A DNA stretch of 64,000 nt from Brasenia schreberi (taxonomy: Eukaryota; Streptophyta; Magnoliopsida; Nymphaeales; Cabombaceae): positions 30,979,001 to 31,043,000 of the forward strand of contig JAYKKT010000090.1 of the NCBI GenBank assembly GCA_036023115.1, in the 5' to 3' direction. The stretch's first letter is position 1; every line of letters starts with the position of its first letter. Below the pieces are notes generated by a model. That model was given only the letters and a program-made list of their open reading frames with translations. It made no database searches and was not told where the DNA came from. The translations under genes were made by a program, and so were the position numbers. Of this stretch, positions 24,501-39,832 are shown in pieces.

Positions 24501-25796
24501 GAGTTCTTAAGCTAAGAATGAAGTGACAGTACGTAGATAGTGCAACACATTGGAATCCGATGACCATCTTGACAAACTATAATAGTAGAGAGCATGATGA
24601 CTGTTCTCATTCTCAGCGCCCAAGTTCTTGGTATACTCATAAAAGTAGTTTTCTTGGGATCTTGGGAAAATTGCAGATGCTTTTGAAAAGTAGACGTAAA
24701 ATGTGAGGAGGAAACATGAAACGGCAGGCCTTAGGAACAAAGAAAATGAAAGGGTGCGTACATAAGTATATGCAGATTGAGATTAGTCATTTTTCTCAGA
24801 ATGTTTGGAGAAAAGTGGTAAATTGAAAATAAAAAAGAGTAGGGACTATGCTAGAGAGATCTCAGAAGCTAGAAAGTTCCCAGAGTGATGCTTCAGTGCT
24901 TCTCTCATTGTTGATTTCTATTTGTTGTCACTTCTTCTGTTCACAAGGGATGCATCAAATGTTGCAGATACAAATTAAGAAATATAGAAGAAACTGAGGC
25001 TGCCAAGAAGTTGTTGCAAGACAAGCGGTTCATTGGCAGGACAAGACCAGATTCGAGCATGCCCTCAAGTTTCAGTGCAGATTACTTCCAGCGGGGCCGC
25101 GATTATGCAGAAAAGCTTCGCAGAGGTTAGTCATAGAAAATATTTATTGAACTATGAAATGTAGCTAGTAGAATTGTAAATAACAGAACAAGTAACTATA
25201 ACGTCTTACTGTTTTTAGATCAAGACGTGTTTTAAAAGCATTAAATATTATGCTGGCCTGATATAGAATAAGTACAGCGAAGGTTTCAGACACCATAAGA
25301 TTGATTTTAGTTTTATGTCCTTCAATCATGTCAACGAATTGCTGAGAAATGAAGGAAGCATGCAAATTTGCCAATCCTCCTCCCTGCTTGACCCATGCAA
25401 ACTGTATGATGATTTCCAGTGTGGTATGAATGGCTTGCAGATTCTCTCTTTGATTTATCATGCCCTCTACGTGGGACTCGGATGGTTGAATGAGCAATTT
25501 GATCATATTACTTTTCAATTTCTGTATTTGAAAATTTGCTTTCTGGTGGACGATGCACACAACTAAAAGGAACTAACATTTACTGCGTTTTTTGTGTAAG
25601 CACTTTCATAGATGATCTTATTCTTGCTTGTGCAGAGCATCCTGAGCTATACAAAGATAGAGGCACCCATGATGGCAGTCTTGCCCTTAAATCAGATAAT
25701 GTGGCAGATGGAAGAGGTCAGAGACAAGCAGCCACTGACGAGTTCATGCTAGAACGTTTCCGAAAGAGGGAACGCAACCGTGTCATGCGCAGATAG
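18510..25796 (+). CDS. Tls1 / C9orf78 (HCA59)-family spliceosome-associated protein, 6 coding exons
   Basis: Coding exons are 18510-18580, 18752-18949, 23822-23945, 24207-24280, 24968-25125 and 25636-25796; all introns are GT-AG and the frame joins give 261 residues. The product starts MKKNFRKRS with an acidic stretch (EAEDEEERR), has KYVEQELAKKRG (human protein: KYIETELKKRKG), then YTIPEHLK, GIAEVQLPIE (human GIPEVDLGI), a coiled central part and a basic end (ERFRKRERNRVMRR). These blocks, in order, define the C9orf78/Tls1 family, nuclear proteins associated with the spliceosome that in fission yeast affect splicing of telomere-related genes. Function here is by family. Intron 2 (4.9 kb) holds a solo LTR. 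The start is the first ATG giving the conserved N-terminus. The reading frame is intact. Confidence 0.9.
19482..21717. mobile_element. Probable solo LTR (2236 bp) in intron 2 of the Tls1-like gene
   Basis: It begins TGTCACACCCGCTCGGG and ends CGAGCGTTACA, with TG...CA ends, and has the exact 5-bp target duplication caatt at 19477-19481 and 21718-21722. No gag or pol domain is inside. The start has stretches typical of long Ty3/gypsy-type LTRs (GC-rich tip, then AT-rich body). It contains a perfect 162-bp tandem duplication near its end. It is a different family from the solo LTR at 4392. Confidence 0.75.
21310..21633. repeat. 162-bp perfect tandem duplication inside the solo LTR
   Basis: The unit starting caagtttttctatcaagaat occurs at 21310 and again at 21472. 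The two copies look identical, including aggcctcttttaaaggccg near the end, so the duplication is recent or the region is collapsed or duplicated by assembly. Confidence 0.92.
21723..23821. other. Remainder of intron 2, no gene seen
   Basis: No conserved coding sequence. A ct-rich run (tctctctccccactctctc) and tata-rich sequence lie at 23690-23760, shortly before the exon 3 acceptor (gttgcttaatag). Confidence 0.5.
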
Positions 25797-28375
25797 TTTA
25801 GGGTTTTTGACATTCTCTTTTCCAGCTCTCACTGAAGCCTGGCGTCAATAAATGTGTAACTGGTACTGGCAGACAGCCAATTGTTGCATATCTATGCCTT
25901 ACTTTTGGGGCTTCATCCTGTTTGATTGCCGTTGTATCTCAAGATACCTTTTGTTTTGTTAAAGTTGATAAATTCATACGCCAGTCTGTAGTCGTAAACT
26001 ACCTTTGGTCAAGTCGTGTTTCTGTAGAGTGTTATTATGATGTTTTAGCATTGTATGGGATGCCTGTGTCACACGGGTGCGGGTGCGGGATATGGCAAAT
26101 TTAAAAAAATTGGGTGCTGCAACGCGGTTAGGGTATATAATATTATATATTATATATAATATTCAATCTACATAAATCAATCATAATACAATTAGTATTT
26201 GCTAATTTTGGGTGCATGTAGGTATCAATTAGCAAGTTCTTTCATAATGATATGAAACTTAGAATGATTTTACGAGCATCAAAATATATAAGTTATGGAT
26301 TCAAAGAGTTTCGAAATCTTTTGTAGGATATAACATATACTAGTATTTATGTTAGGATCCACTAGTAGATCTGGTAATGTTTTTGGCCTTCAAATGTGTT
26401 TGGTGACAGAGATTATTTTGTACAAAGGCATACAGAATGGAGTCAAGAATCCAATGAGTAATAAGAAACCAATTGTCCGCACTCAAAATCATTGAAGCTA
26501 ATATTGTATAAAGCTACAATAGCAAGTACACAACTTTATATTAAAGCAAAACACATAAATGGTAAACAACTACTAATTTCATCGTAATACACAAATCAAT
26601 CTTCATTATTCGGACCCATTTATCCGTGAGTTAAAAAAAAAAATTTTTTTTTTTGGTCATGCCGTACCGACACGGTATCGGTGTCGTTGTTGCACCAGTA
26701 AGTATCGAGGTCGACAATCTACCCCTTAGAAGTGTATGTGTGACTTAGTGGGATGGTATTGAAAACTTAATTAGATGGAGACGGTCAATTTCTCTCAACT
26801 GAGTGATGTCGACTCATGTTTCGGTAAGTTGTCATGCTCTTTACGTTTTACCTTGGAAGAGAGCTATTTAAAACTTAACTAGGTGGAGATTTGCGATTTC
26901 TCTCAAAGTGAAATATGTTGCTTTACTTCCTGCAATTTTTGTTGGTGTTGGTCTCGTCAGGTGGATATGGAGGTTTTGTCAGCACAGAAGCGTCATCTTC
27001 AAGATTTTGTTGAAGTTCCTTGACTTCAGATATATGGAGGCATGGGAGAAAAGAAAAAGCGAGGCTCAAAAAATCACATTGTTGCACCTTAGAAAACCTT
27101 TCTACATTTTCTCATTCTTCAGGTAGGTTGATCCACAGAATTTTGATTCTCTAAACCAAGATCTTTCATGACTCCATGCTTTTTGAGTTTATTGTGCGCA
27201 TTGTGCTCCAGTTCCTTAGGTTGGTAGCTTTCTTTTAGATATTTTTTTGCCAAGTGATGCTTATGATTGGAGTCATAGAATACGACGTAAGGCATCATAT
27301 CACATGTTTTGAATTGTGCTATTGCCACACCCTTTTTGAAAAATACCAAAAATACCTTCAACGCCATTCTTTTCCTTTCCCTCTCTTGTAAATGCACACT
27401 CAAGCATCATTCTCGGTGACTTGCAACAAGCTTGTCTTTTTTCCCCCTTACATTTCAAGCGATATGGATATGTATTCGACTTTCAAAAAAGAAGAATAGC
27501 CAAATTGAAGAATTAACCAACTTTCGAAAGAATCAATGTCCTTTGTTGTCGAATCAGTGAAGGAAAAAGGAAGAATAAAATGTCGTATTCGAAGTTGAGT
27601 GATTAACTAGACACGAAGAAAATAAGGACTGTAAGTCTTTTCTTGATCTTATTTTTCCTCTTCTGCTTTTTATTCGATCCTCGGAATTGAAAGTATAGAC
27701 ACGGTAAAATCGCATAGAACGCATGTAATCCACTTATCTAAGAAAATACGATTGTGCCACATCTTCCCATCTAAGGAGGCACGACTTTGTCACAAATCTC
27801 CACATTTCTGTCCCAACTTTGAGCGGCTTTGTCACATCTCTCTCTAAAGAGAGACAACTTTACCACAATCAGGTTTCGGTTCAGGTATGGGGTAAGGTGC
27901 ACAGACCTGATATTCCACCTACAAACACATATATGCCCTGTACCTACCCCATTAAAGTTCGGCTTGTGGTGGAGTATAGGTATTACCCATTCCCATCCCT
28001 ACGATCACCCAAAGGAGTATGTGGCCTGAGGTTTGAATTCCATGGGCTCAATAATGAGTATTGGGAGATTTGTCAACACAAGTTTAAAGAAAACTCTGAA
28101 TGATGACACGTTTAAATATTATAAGCATTGATCTGCTACATATTTTATTGTGTTGACTTGCACTTAAACATATGCTCAAGAAGCTAGTGCCTGCAACTTA
28201 CATCATTAAGTTACATATTTTCTCTCACTTAACACCATATTTAACGAGGATAAAGCATAAATCCCCCACCAAGGAACAGGTTTGTAGGTTTTCCCATAAC
28301 AAAAGACAACAGCAATGGGTATTTGAAAAGCTACCCTGATTAAATCTTGCTACATTGTTAATAAAAGAATGGACT
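25797..28375. other. 3' flank of the Tls1-like gene and spacer
   Basis: No coding sequence recognised. About 26062-26690 may be a small non-autonomous hAT-like element: it starts with tgtcacacgggtgcgggtgc and ends with a cggtatcggtgtcg stretch, a style seen in plant hAT ends, but I could not find a clean target duplication. An AT palindrome is at 26135-26165. Confidence 0.35.
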
Positions 28376-29918
28376 TCAGAACTGGACTGAGCTCGAGAAG
28401 GTCTGCCCGAACTGCCAATTGCCGGGAACTACGTCATAGGCGGTTCGGGTCTGTCCATCACTTGTCTGAACCTTGAAAGACAAGGTTTGGCCATTGAGGT
28501 ATGAATCGGATTGCCAGTTTGCCCCCCAGTTCCTCTTCATTTGTTGCCATCCGGTGTTGGATTTTGATCCCTGAACCCATGCAGCCACCACATCTCCCCT
28601 TCCACCAACGTTGCTAATCAGCACCAACTCAAAGAAACTACGCCCATTAATGGTGAATCTGATCCCTCCCCTCTTCTGGCATGGAACCCTCCATTGAACA
28701 AGTTATAACCAAAGAAAAAGTGAGAACAAAGAACCCCACATTCAATAAATTATTATTGTTATCATCATCATTATCACTGTTGTTATTGTTATTATTATAA
28801 TTATAAGAGTTAGCATTAGTAGTATGTCCAATGATTATAATAATTATAAGAGTTTACTTGGCTTGCTCTACAACAAAAAGCAACTAAGAACAAGGACTAC
28901 CTACGACAGGAACTTATACATCATCAGTAGAACGACTCAAGTAGATCTTTTTTTACCCTTAAAAGTGAATCATTTTATCATAATATCACCACTCATTAAG
29001 CTCTTCGCCAAGAGGTCGGGAATTCGATCTTTGGGGGCTCAGAGGCATCTCCATGCTTTTATTCAACAGAGGTCTGTGCCACCCTCACTTGTTAACTAAA
29101 AGAAAATAGCAAGGGAGAGAAGAAACATGCATACCTTCTGTAGAGAACAGGAATAATGCCTGCTCTGTAAATGGCAATGCTCTCAAAGGCAGGCTGTGAC
29201 ATATCAAAGTGTTGCCTTGGTGGGTTGCACCATCCTCCATTGTCATTCGGCAGCGCGAAATTTGGGGGGCATAAGTTTGTGGCAGTAATTGTAATGGACT
29301 TTCCCTTCAAGCACCATTGAGGGACCTTTGTTGCATCACATACCATCTGAAAGCATGCCCCACATATGTTCCCATTGTTGAAGAGAACTGAGCTCAATGC
29401 CGCTGTGCTTGTTTCATAGCCAGCACTGTAAAGGTTACCGTAGCCACATGCACCACCTGCATGCACCAATTTTATCAGAACATTTTCCTACATGTATAAT
29501 TAAGCCATCATTGTCGAGTATTTCCTACAAAGCTCTCTCAAATCTCACCATTTAATCCTAAAGGTGACGCTTACCTATAAAATACAGACGATTCCATCAA
29601 ATTTAAAGTCAAACCAGGTTTGCAATGAGATTTATCTTTTAAGTACAGTATCAACGGGCAGTTTAAACAAGTTCTTTTTCCTGGTGAAAGTTTAAACAAG
29701 TTGATGCACTGGTGAATCCAGCAAGAAAGAGATGATGAGAGAATTGGACATTATGACGATGATCATATGAATATGATAATTACGAGTTAAAACGTACCCA
29801 TTGTCCCAGAAGCATCACTTCCTCCATAGAATGTTGCGTGTGCACTTAACCATTGTGCTCCAACCATGGAAGCTAAGCATGAAAGGAGCAAAATAACAGC
29901 ACCAACTTGTACACCCAT
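28376..29918 (-). CDS. EXPA: Alpha-expansin, 3 exons
   Basis: Exons on the minus strand are 29918-29798, 29456-29135 and 28688-28376, giving 251 residues, the normal family length. A signal peptide (residues 1-21, [20 protein letters not shown] then A) precedes [20 protein letters not shown]. The six-stranded barrel domain has the conserved cysteines and the HFD motif (residues 123-125, [11 protein letters not shown]). The C-terminal CBM63-like domain has its aromatic residues ([15 protein letters not shown]) and ends [13 protein letters not shown]. Expansins loosen cellulose-xyloglucan contacts in the acidic cell wall during growth, without hydrolysis. Introns are at the usual alpha-expansin positions (after TMG and after YRR). 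An in-frame ATG at 29975 would add 19 residues before the signal peptide but lies next to the TATA box, so 29918 is preferred. The frame is intact. Confidence 0.95.
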
Positions 29919-29979
29919 CTTCTCTTCTTTGTGGCAGATTGAGTCTGTAGTTGTGAACTCGAAGATGTACATCAACCCA

Positions 29980-29987
29980 TATTTATA
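29980..29987 (-). promoter_or_regulatory. Likely TATA box of the expansin gene
   Basis: Minus strand reads TATAAATA, 62 nt before the chosen ATG. A start site about 30 nt downstream would leave a 5' UTR near 30 nt and exclude the upstream in-frame ATG at 29975. Confidence 0.65.
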
Positions 29988-31484
29988 CCTACACCATTCA
30001 AATTATTTAATTCAAGTCAAGAAGAAGAAGAAGACGGCATTTAGGAGAATAGCCGTATAGCACTCAATATAATTAAATATATATTCCTCGTTCAGAAAGT
30101 GGGCTAAAACACCCTTTGGCGTGAACCATATTGCAATTAGTTGTAGGCATCAAATTGTGCGGGCCAGTCAACGACCTCATATGTTTCCAGCCCACCACAG
30201 CCTGCACAAAATCTTAATGGGTTCAAATCCAGTCTGGCCCGGTTATGCCCATAATCTGGTCTTCCATCCATGCATGATTTCCGGCTGCTTTTCATAACGG
30301 ATTTCGGCTGACCCCGATTCATATCAGGACCTTGATGTCCAACCTCTCTACAAAGAACCTGGATCATCCGGACCAATATCGGTCTGACACCGAGCTTTAG
30401 GTCCAGTGGCGGATTGAAGAATTTTTTGGGATGAAGCACAGTATTTCACGTCCACAAAGCACTTATATTTTTCTAGATATAGTGGCATACCTTGCCTTAC
30501 ACTTTTTGAGGTGAGGCCTACTTGTATTTGAGGTGAAGTGCATGCCTCACCTCGCCCTAAAGTAGGCTCTCCCTGCTTAGTTATGATACATACACCAATA
30601 TTGAACCATCTCAGCCAGATCCAAAATGGCAGAGAGAGACTGATTGCTGTTAGAAGAAGCATACAGGTATCGAATAAACTTTTCAAGATTTCTATAATAT
30701 ATCCCCATCCCTTGCAGAGGGTGGTAGCATCAATGGGCAGAGTAGAAGGGAAGTGAATTTCTCTACTTTGTAAGTTAATTTTTATAATTTATGTCAAACT
30801 TCAAATTGCTAATTGGCTACCATTGTATTCTTTTTAAAGTCAATTCGGCTCAAAAGTCGACCATGAAAAGTACATGGATTCTTGCATGTGGTACGTAGAA
30901 TTATTTAGTACGAAAGAGGGTACAGTTCTGTACACATGAGCTCCATCTACGGAAAACCCACATATATTCAATATAAGTGTTCAAAGTCAAACAATTCTTA
31001 TAATTATGTCATGAAATGCGATTTGTGAAGGAGGATTCAAGTCAAACCGGTGGTTTAGTTTGATTCTTTCTGGTTGGTGGTGACCTTATGGCTTAACGTT
31101 ATATGAGAACATTAGTCTATAATGTAGTAAAAGTTCATTTGTTATGCGATTAATTAGATATCATGCATTAAAAATGCCATATATTGGATCATTAAAACGC
31201 AATGAGCGCACCGTTCAAGGATAGGATGGCCTGCTTGCCTTGTGGACCTTTGGTAATGTATCTTGTTTATCCTCCATTGTTGTTTCTTACTGCAGCATAA
31301 GCTGCACTTTTTCAACCATATTCAACTGAAAATCAAGGTGTGTGTGTGTGTTTGCAGGGACAGAAGCACAAATTCTGCGATCCAATGCAATCATTGAATA
31401 TTTGAGGTGTTGGACGACTAATACTAAGTAATTTTTGTGGCCTACAGCAGCCCAAATTTAGTTTTTCTATTGCAAGTGATACAG

Positions 31485-31522
<38 letters not shown>

Positions 31523-32964
31523 CAACTGCGCACTTGCAGCAGATACCAAGGAGCTGTGTCTCTGCACATGGATGAGATGTGAGATGGCGACCCATCATGC
31601 ATACCACCAAGAAATTATTTTCAGTTAGCATGCAGAACTAGCTCTTCGTTTAGATCAATGATAAAAAGGTTCTTTGTCTGCCAACCATCGGCCATCGACT
31701 CGCTTCACTAGAGCACTAAATTTTCCCTCACACAAAACCAGCTCCATTGGTGTGTTACCTCATGATTCATGTCAAAGGGGTGTCGACAGTGGCAGATCTA
31801 GAAATTGGTGCTAAGGCGAATAGCTCATATAACTGTTTAAGGTGAGACGAACTATGTGTTATAACCGTGGATTCAACTACTAGTTATAGTTTTCTTCATT
31901 AACACTTCAAATTTCAGGTGGTGGGGACGCCCCACCCCACCTCGCCTCTATGTAGATCCTCCACTCTGTGTTTGGAGGCATCGACCAGCAACCGGAGAGG
32001 GTTATGAATGCATAGGAGTGGATAAATATTCAAAACTAATGACGTTCACAGTATTCTTCCAACTGGTTCCACTTAAAAAGAATGATCTCAGATGCCTTGT
32101 CTTGATATCAGGTTCTTGAAAGATACCACCTTGCAGGACTCCAACCTGTTGACCGATCGAAACGTATAGAATCAAACTGTAGTTAAGGTCACCGCATTTT
32201 TAGTACTTGGTCCATGATATGAAGTTAGGCCACCATAAAATTGGCATCTAATAAGGGGGAAAAAATAATATTTGCAAGTTATTGACTGTTGACAAATGAA
32301 CATGATAATCAGCAAGCACTGCACATGCGAGTTAGCAATTGAGGTTCTCTTTGTAGATTGTGAGTGGATGATCCTTTGGAAAGAGCACATGATTGGTAGA
32401 TTGTGATGGTGATAGAATCCAAGTCGATGACACTATTCATTTGAAAACTGGAATGATGGATTTTGTCATTAAAAAGCAAGTCCCTGTTGAGATCGATGAA
32501 TCCCTGATCATATTTTATGGTTTCTTTTATATGTTTACAAGATTAAAATGGAAGAAAAGGCATAAATAACAGTGTTTTATGGTCCATATTATAGCGCGTA
32601 CACTTTTAACCTTAAATATTTGTACTGGCAACAGGGTAGGTGGGGCGGGTTTTCACTCCACCCGCCGGCACCCTACCCTAGAATTTTCTTTATACACTCA
32701 GCTGGGCAAGTCTTGGAGATCAAACCCGTACTCATCCCTGCCTTTTGTTACAACCTGGCTCCGTCCCGTTCCGTCTTACTTCAACTTATAATTTTTTTTT
32801 AAGAAACAATAATTTAATATTATATATTAACATAAAATACAAAACTTTTTTTTATGATATTTTATATCATTAAACTAAAAGTTATTATATATATAGTTAT
32901 ATTTATATAAAATACAAAACATATACATATAAGCATGTAAAATACTTATAAACATATTATATAT

Positions 32965-33023
<59 letters not shown>

Positions 33024-33362
33024 AGAGAGAGAGAGAGAGAGAGAGGAGTGAGGCAGGTCAGGTTTACCTTAAACCCGACCCTGCATGTGAGTCTTTTCTT
33101 CCTTTGCCCCGCCCCACAGCTGGCAGATCGGATGGGTACGAACTGCCATCACTAATTTGTACTCAATCTTGCTTATCTTATGGCCTCAAAGTGAGCCTAA
33201 ATGTAGCTCTTTCATTTGATCGAAACAATTAATTAGTGGCACATCCATCTTCCTTTCTAGTTATATCATTAACTTTGGTCCTCTTTATTGTGCCTCTCCT
33301 CACAACTTTATGATGGCGAATAAAAGGCTGTCTCAATTTTTATCAAGAAAAAAATATTTGAT

Positions 33363-33399
<37 letters not shown>

Positions 33400-33941
33400 A
33401 TATATATGTGTGCATGTATGCTATGCTATATATTTTTATATTCTTTGAAATGTCAACCATTTTATGATTAATTTTAAAAGTGAAAAAGTAAAAGGTATAT
33501 ATATATTTTGAAAGAGCGTATAATTTCTATATAAACTTTTTTCTTTTGAGCATAACCATTACTTATTAAAATGGATCGTTCAAAATTTTTAAGATAGATG
33601 AGGATATATAGAGAGAGAGGGGGGAGGGGGATAATGATAAATGTTTAATGTCTTTCGATGCACAAATATTTAATTGATACAATCAAATTGAAGATTTAAT
33701 AAAAAGTAATATTATATTTTATATATATTAAATGATTTTTATTTTATTATTCATCATAAAAATAGAATGGTAAAAAATGTTTATGCAAAATTATGCAATA
33801 AAAACGAGTTTCCTTTTGGCCCCGTCGGCCAGCTCAGCCCACCTCGACCCTCGGGCTAAATAACCTCTTTTATGGGCTGATAGTTTACGGCCCTTTCCTG
33901 CCCAGTCCACGGGCCTACTACAATTTGTCACCTCTAGCACC

Positions 33942-33944
<3 letters not shown>
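29988..33944. other. Intergenic region with microsatellites, no gene seen
   Basis: Between the divergent expansin and FdC2 genes. It holds (GA)n at 31491-31520, (AT)n then (AG)n at 32955-33046, and (AT)n at 33365-33392. 30400-30570 and 31790-31970 look like scraps of old repeats (ggtgaggcc, gacgccccacccc). No domain found in any frame. Confidence 0.5.

Positions 33945-33999
<55 letters not shown>
33945..33999 (+). repeat. (GA)n tract upstream of FdC2
   Basis: A long GA run ending about 170 bp before the FdC2 ATG. GA/CT tracts near plant promoters can bind BPC/GAGA-binding proteins. Read in frame it encodes Arg-Glu repeats continuous with the FdC2 frame, which I take to be leader, not protein. 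Confidence 0.8.
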
Positions 34000-34000
<1 letters not shown>

Positions 34001-34170
34001 ACGAAACCACGGGAAGCATACCAACGTCCCGCCTTTCCCACTGTGACACAACGTATAGAAGGCACCTTATCCAGCACTCCCCAATTTTACTCTCTCACAA
34101 AATCTGCAACTCAACTCACTCTCCGGTTACCCTTTTGCCTTCTCCAATTTTTCTTTCTCTTTGGAAATCA

Positions 34171-37072
<2,902 letters not shown>

Positions 37073-38799
37073 CTTGAATCGTGCAGGCTTTGGCTTCTGC
37101 GGTGATTGATTTTGCACTACCAGAAAGGCGTTGTCCTTCGGTCCTATCCTGCTGAACCATGTAGTTCTGTTCCGTTGGTATGTGTGTCTTCTTGTGCTTA
37201 TAGTGAAGGTCTCCGTGTTGAAATTAGATCAGTTGCACGATGTTGTTGTACATGAACATTAGCATTGCAACAATTTTTACTCCATGAGGCATCTGTAATA
37301 AAGAAAGAATTTCTGTATTCTTCTTCCTTCACAGTTCACCAAATGGTAGATGATCTGGTAGTCAGGCACCATAAGTGGGTTTCTACAATGCCTGATGCTC
37401 TCTCTCTCCCTCTCCAAATTGGAACATGTCATACGAATGAATCTTTCAAGCATATCATCGAACAGGTAGCTTGGTCTAGCGGGAGAAAGAATTAACTTTA
37501 GTGTTTTTGCTCGACCATATAAGTTTGGCTGCATCACACTGAAAAAATGTGTGCAGATGACTCTGTGCTGCCATACAGAATGCGCATACTCGTCTGAATA
37601 TTATTGCATTCATTCAATGCAGAGTGAGAATCTATCTTCTACCACAAACTAGAAGGCTAGAGGGCTTCTCTTGGAGTGTCTCGGGCACCGAATAGTTTTT
37701 AAGAGTGGGAACTGAGGACCAACCTCTCGAATGACATCCGATGCCGATGTTGAGTTGAATTTCTTAATGCTTCTCCACCTCAAGCAATCTGTCCTCCCCG
37801 TTGTCTTTGTTGCCATGCCCGCATAATAAGATCAGGAACCCTCATCATAAAATTGAATGATATACCAGAGTGTCAATGTTTTTCTTTACAAGGTGGAGAT
37901 CATGGTCTTCCTCAGTTATAAATACTGGCTCTTGAATATTCTCCTTTCCATAATACTTTTAAGAGGAAATTCACCTGCTCAAGGATCACACAAAGCTCCA
38001 TATTATGCCCGAACTCGATCTTCCATCCCCCACAACATTAACTCCTGTTCAAATGAAGGCATTTAACTTGAATGAGAGCGAACCATGTGTCTTAACTCTT
38101 GCACGCAAGCTTTCAAGCGCTTTTGGCTAGCCGAGTTTTTTGACCTCTCACTTTCCCCTGAGGCCCAGCTCCCCTTCATCATAGGTCTACATGCTGATTC
38201 CCACTTGATGAGATGAATTACCTTCTGTTGGTTGCTCCTGCAACAAAGGAATTGTTTGCCGATTTGATCTATCAGTTTAATGACTTAACTAGGAAGCTGA
38301 AAAACCATCATCCAGTGCATGCAGGAACTGTGGCCAGTGTAGTTTGCTTTCTTTTCCCTTAAGAAATTTCACAAATAGCCATTTTGTGAGGGTGGAAATT
38401 TCACAAGTTACTTTAAGCTAATGATAATTCTCTCGAACTACTTTTAACAAATCAAGGTTCTTAGCTGCGTCAAATCTGGAAATTTTCGTTATAGCCACAC
38501 AATCTTCACAGCCACTTGAGTTACTCCTGGGTTGTTTCTTCTTCTTCATTCTCGTGTGCATTAAGTGGCAGAATTGTGCAAGGGTATCCAAACCTTTTGA
38601 AAGGATATGCATTTCTTGCTATGATTATTTCAATAAGCAATGAACTCAGACTATTTTGTATGCATACATGTGAATGTCCCAGTACATTTTGGTGTTGCTG
38701 TCATACTTCTTAAATTGCATTACATGTAGTTTTAACTTATATTTTCCTGATTGACAAGCATAAGTTTCTGGGGAAAGTATGAAAAATTAGATGAAAAAA

Positions 38800-38950
38800 C
38801 CATTTTAAAAGGAAGTGAAAGACTGTAAAAGTGATGAAAGGAAAATATTAAATATGACATAACTTGTATGCAAGATAGAGCTCTATGACATTAGATAATG
38901 CTGACTCCACATAGTAGAAAAGACTTGGTTGCTGTTGTTGGTTGTTTAAC
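38800..38950 (+). mobile_element. Decayed RTE LINE 3' end
   Basis: Recognisable pieces: tgtaaaagtgatgaaaggaaa, agagctctatgac, ctgactccacatagtagaaa, then gacttggttgctgttgttg, in the order of the RTE 3' end. No clean target duplication. Confidence 0.7.
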
Positions 38951-39124
38951 GTTTACTTGATAAGGAGGGGTTAAACAGACCTACTACCAGACGTGCATAC
39001 TATGAGCCATCGATGGAACTCTTGACTTTTTTAGGAACTTGATGAGGACGTGGTTTTTTTTTCTAAATTATTATGAGTTAAAATAGAGAGGTGTATTATA
39101 TATTTTATATAATAAATATTAAAA

Positions 39125-39516
39125 TTGAAAACTAAATATTATAGAGCAACATTTAGATCTGTAACATTTTATAATTTTGAGTGTTGAATAATTAATCAAG
39201 AATATATAAAAAATGTTTGTGACAAAAATGAAGATGGTAAAATGAGTGAGTGAGTGATTATATAAGAAAGATCAGACACATAATAAAGTTATTATAAACA
39301 AATCGAAAGTGATAAGAAAAATTAATAAAATAAGAAAAATTTTATTTAAAAAAGTTTAATCACATAAAAGATTATCAAAATAAGTTTTGATAAAAAGTAG
39401 AAAAAGCTAGATTATAAAAATATTTAAAACACCATAAAATATTGAAAGAAAATAATAATGAAATCTAGCTTATAATAAATTAACTGCCAACCTGGCACAT
39501 GGATGGATTTTACAGA
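39125..39516 (+). mobile_element. Decayed RTE LINE fragment upstream of RPL18
   Basis: Starts with aaaactaaatattatagagc (RTE: aaaggtaaatattatagagc), continues with ttttgagtgttgaataatta and agaaagatc, and ends ttaactgccaacctggcaca. It covers the last part of the RT ORF to near the 3' end and is riddled with changes, mostly towards A and T. Confidence 0.75.
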
Positions 39517-39832
39517 AAAAAATTCATATAACCGAACGCATTTAATATAAAAAAAACGTAGTTATTGCCGTAGCCTCGCATGACACAAGCACGCACTCCT
39601 GACGGTCGAATTTGCCACCTGCGAGAGGGCGTCAGACAGCCCCACTGGCGAGGTAACGCCTTGGTGCTAGGACCGTGGCTTCTCATCTGTTTCAAAGAGG
39701 TCCTTGAGAAAAAGTGAGGGGTATCATTGTAAAAGTGATGTTCATGATAAGATAAAAATACTGCGACCTCGACCGGAGGACGGGGACGGGCAAAACGAAA
39801 GAGCCAAGCGTAATCAGCGTTAGCCAGAAACC

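Larger units (their letters stand above)
37073..39832. other. FdC2 3' flank and spacer
   Basis: The first few hundred bases are FdC2 3' UTR and flank. The rest has no gene; two decayed RTE fragments lie at 38800-38950 and 39125-39516. Confidence 0.5.

Noticed and set aside
25165..25566. 131-codon minus-strand ORF and its plus partner
   Set aside because: Lies in the last intron of the Tls1-like gene and has no family features.
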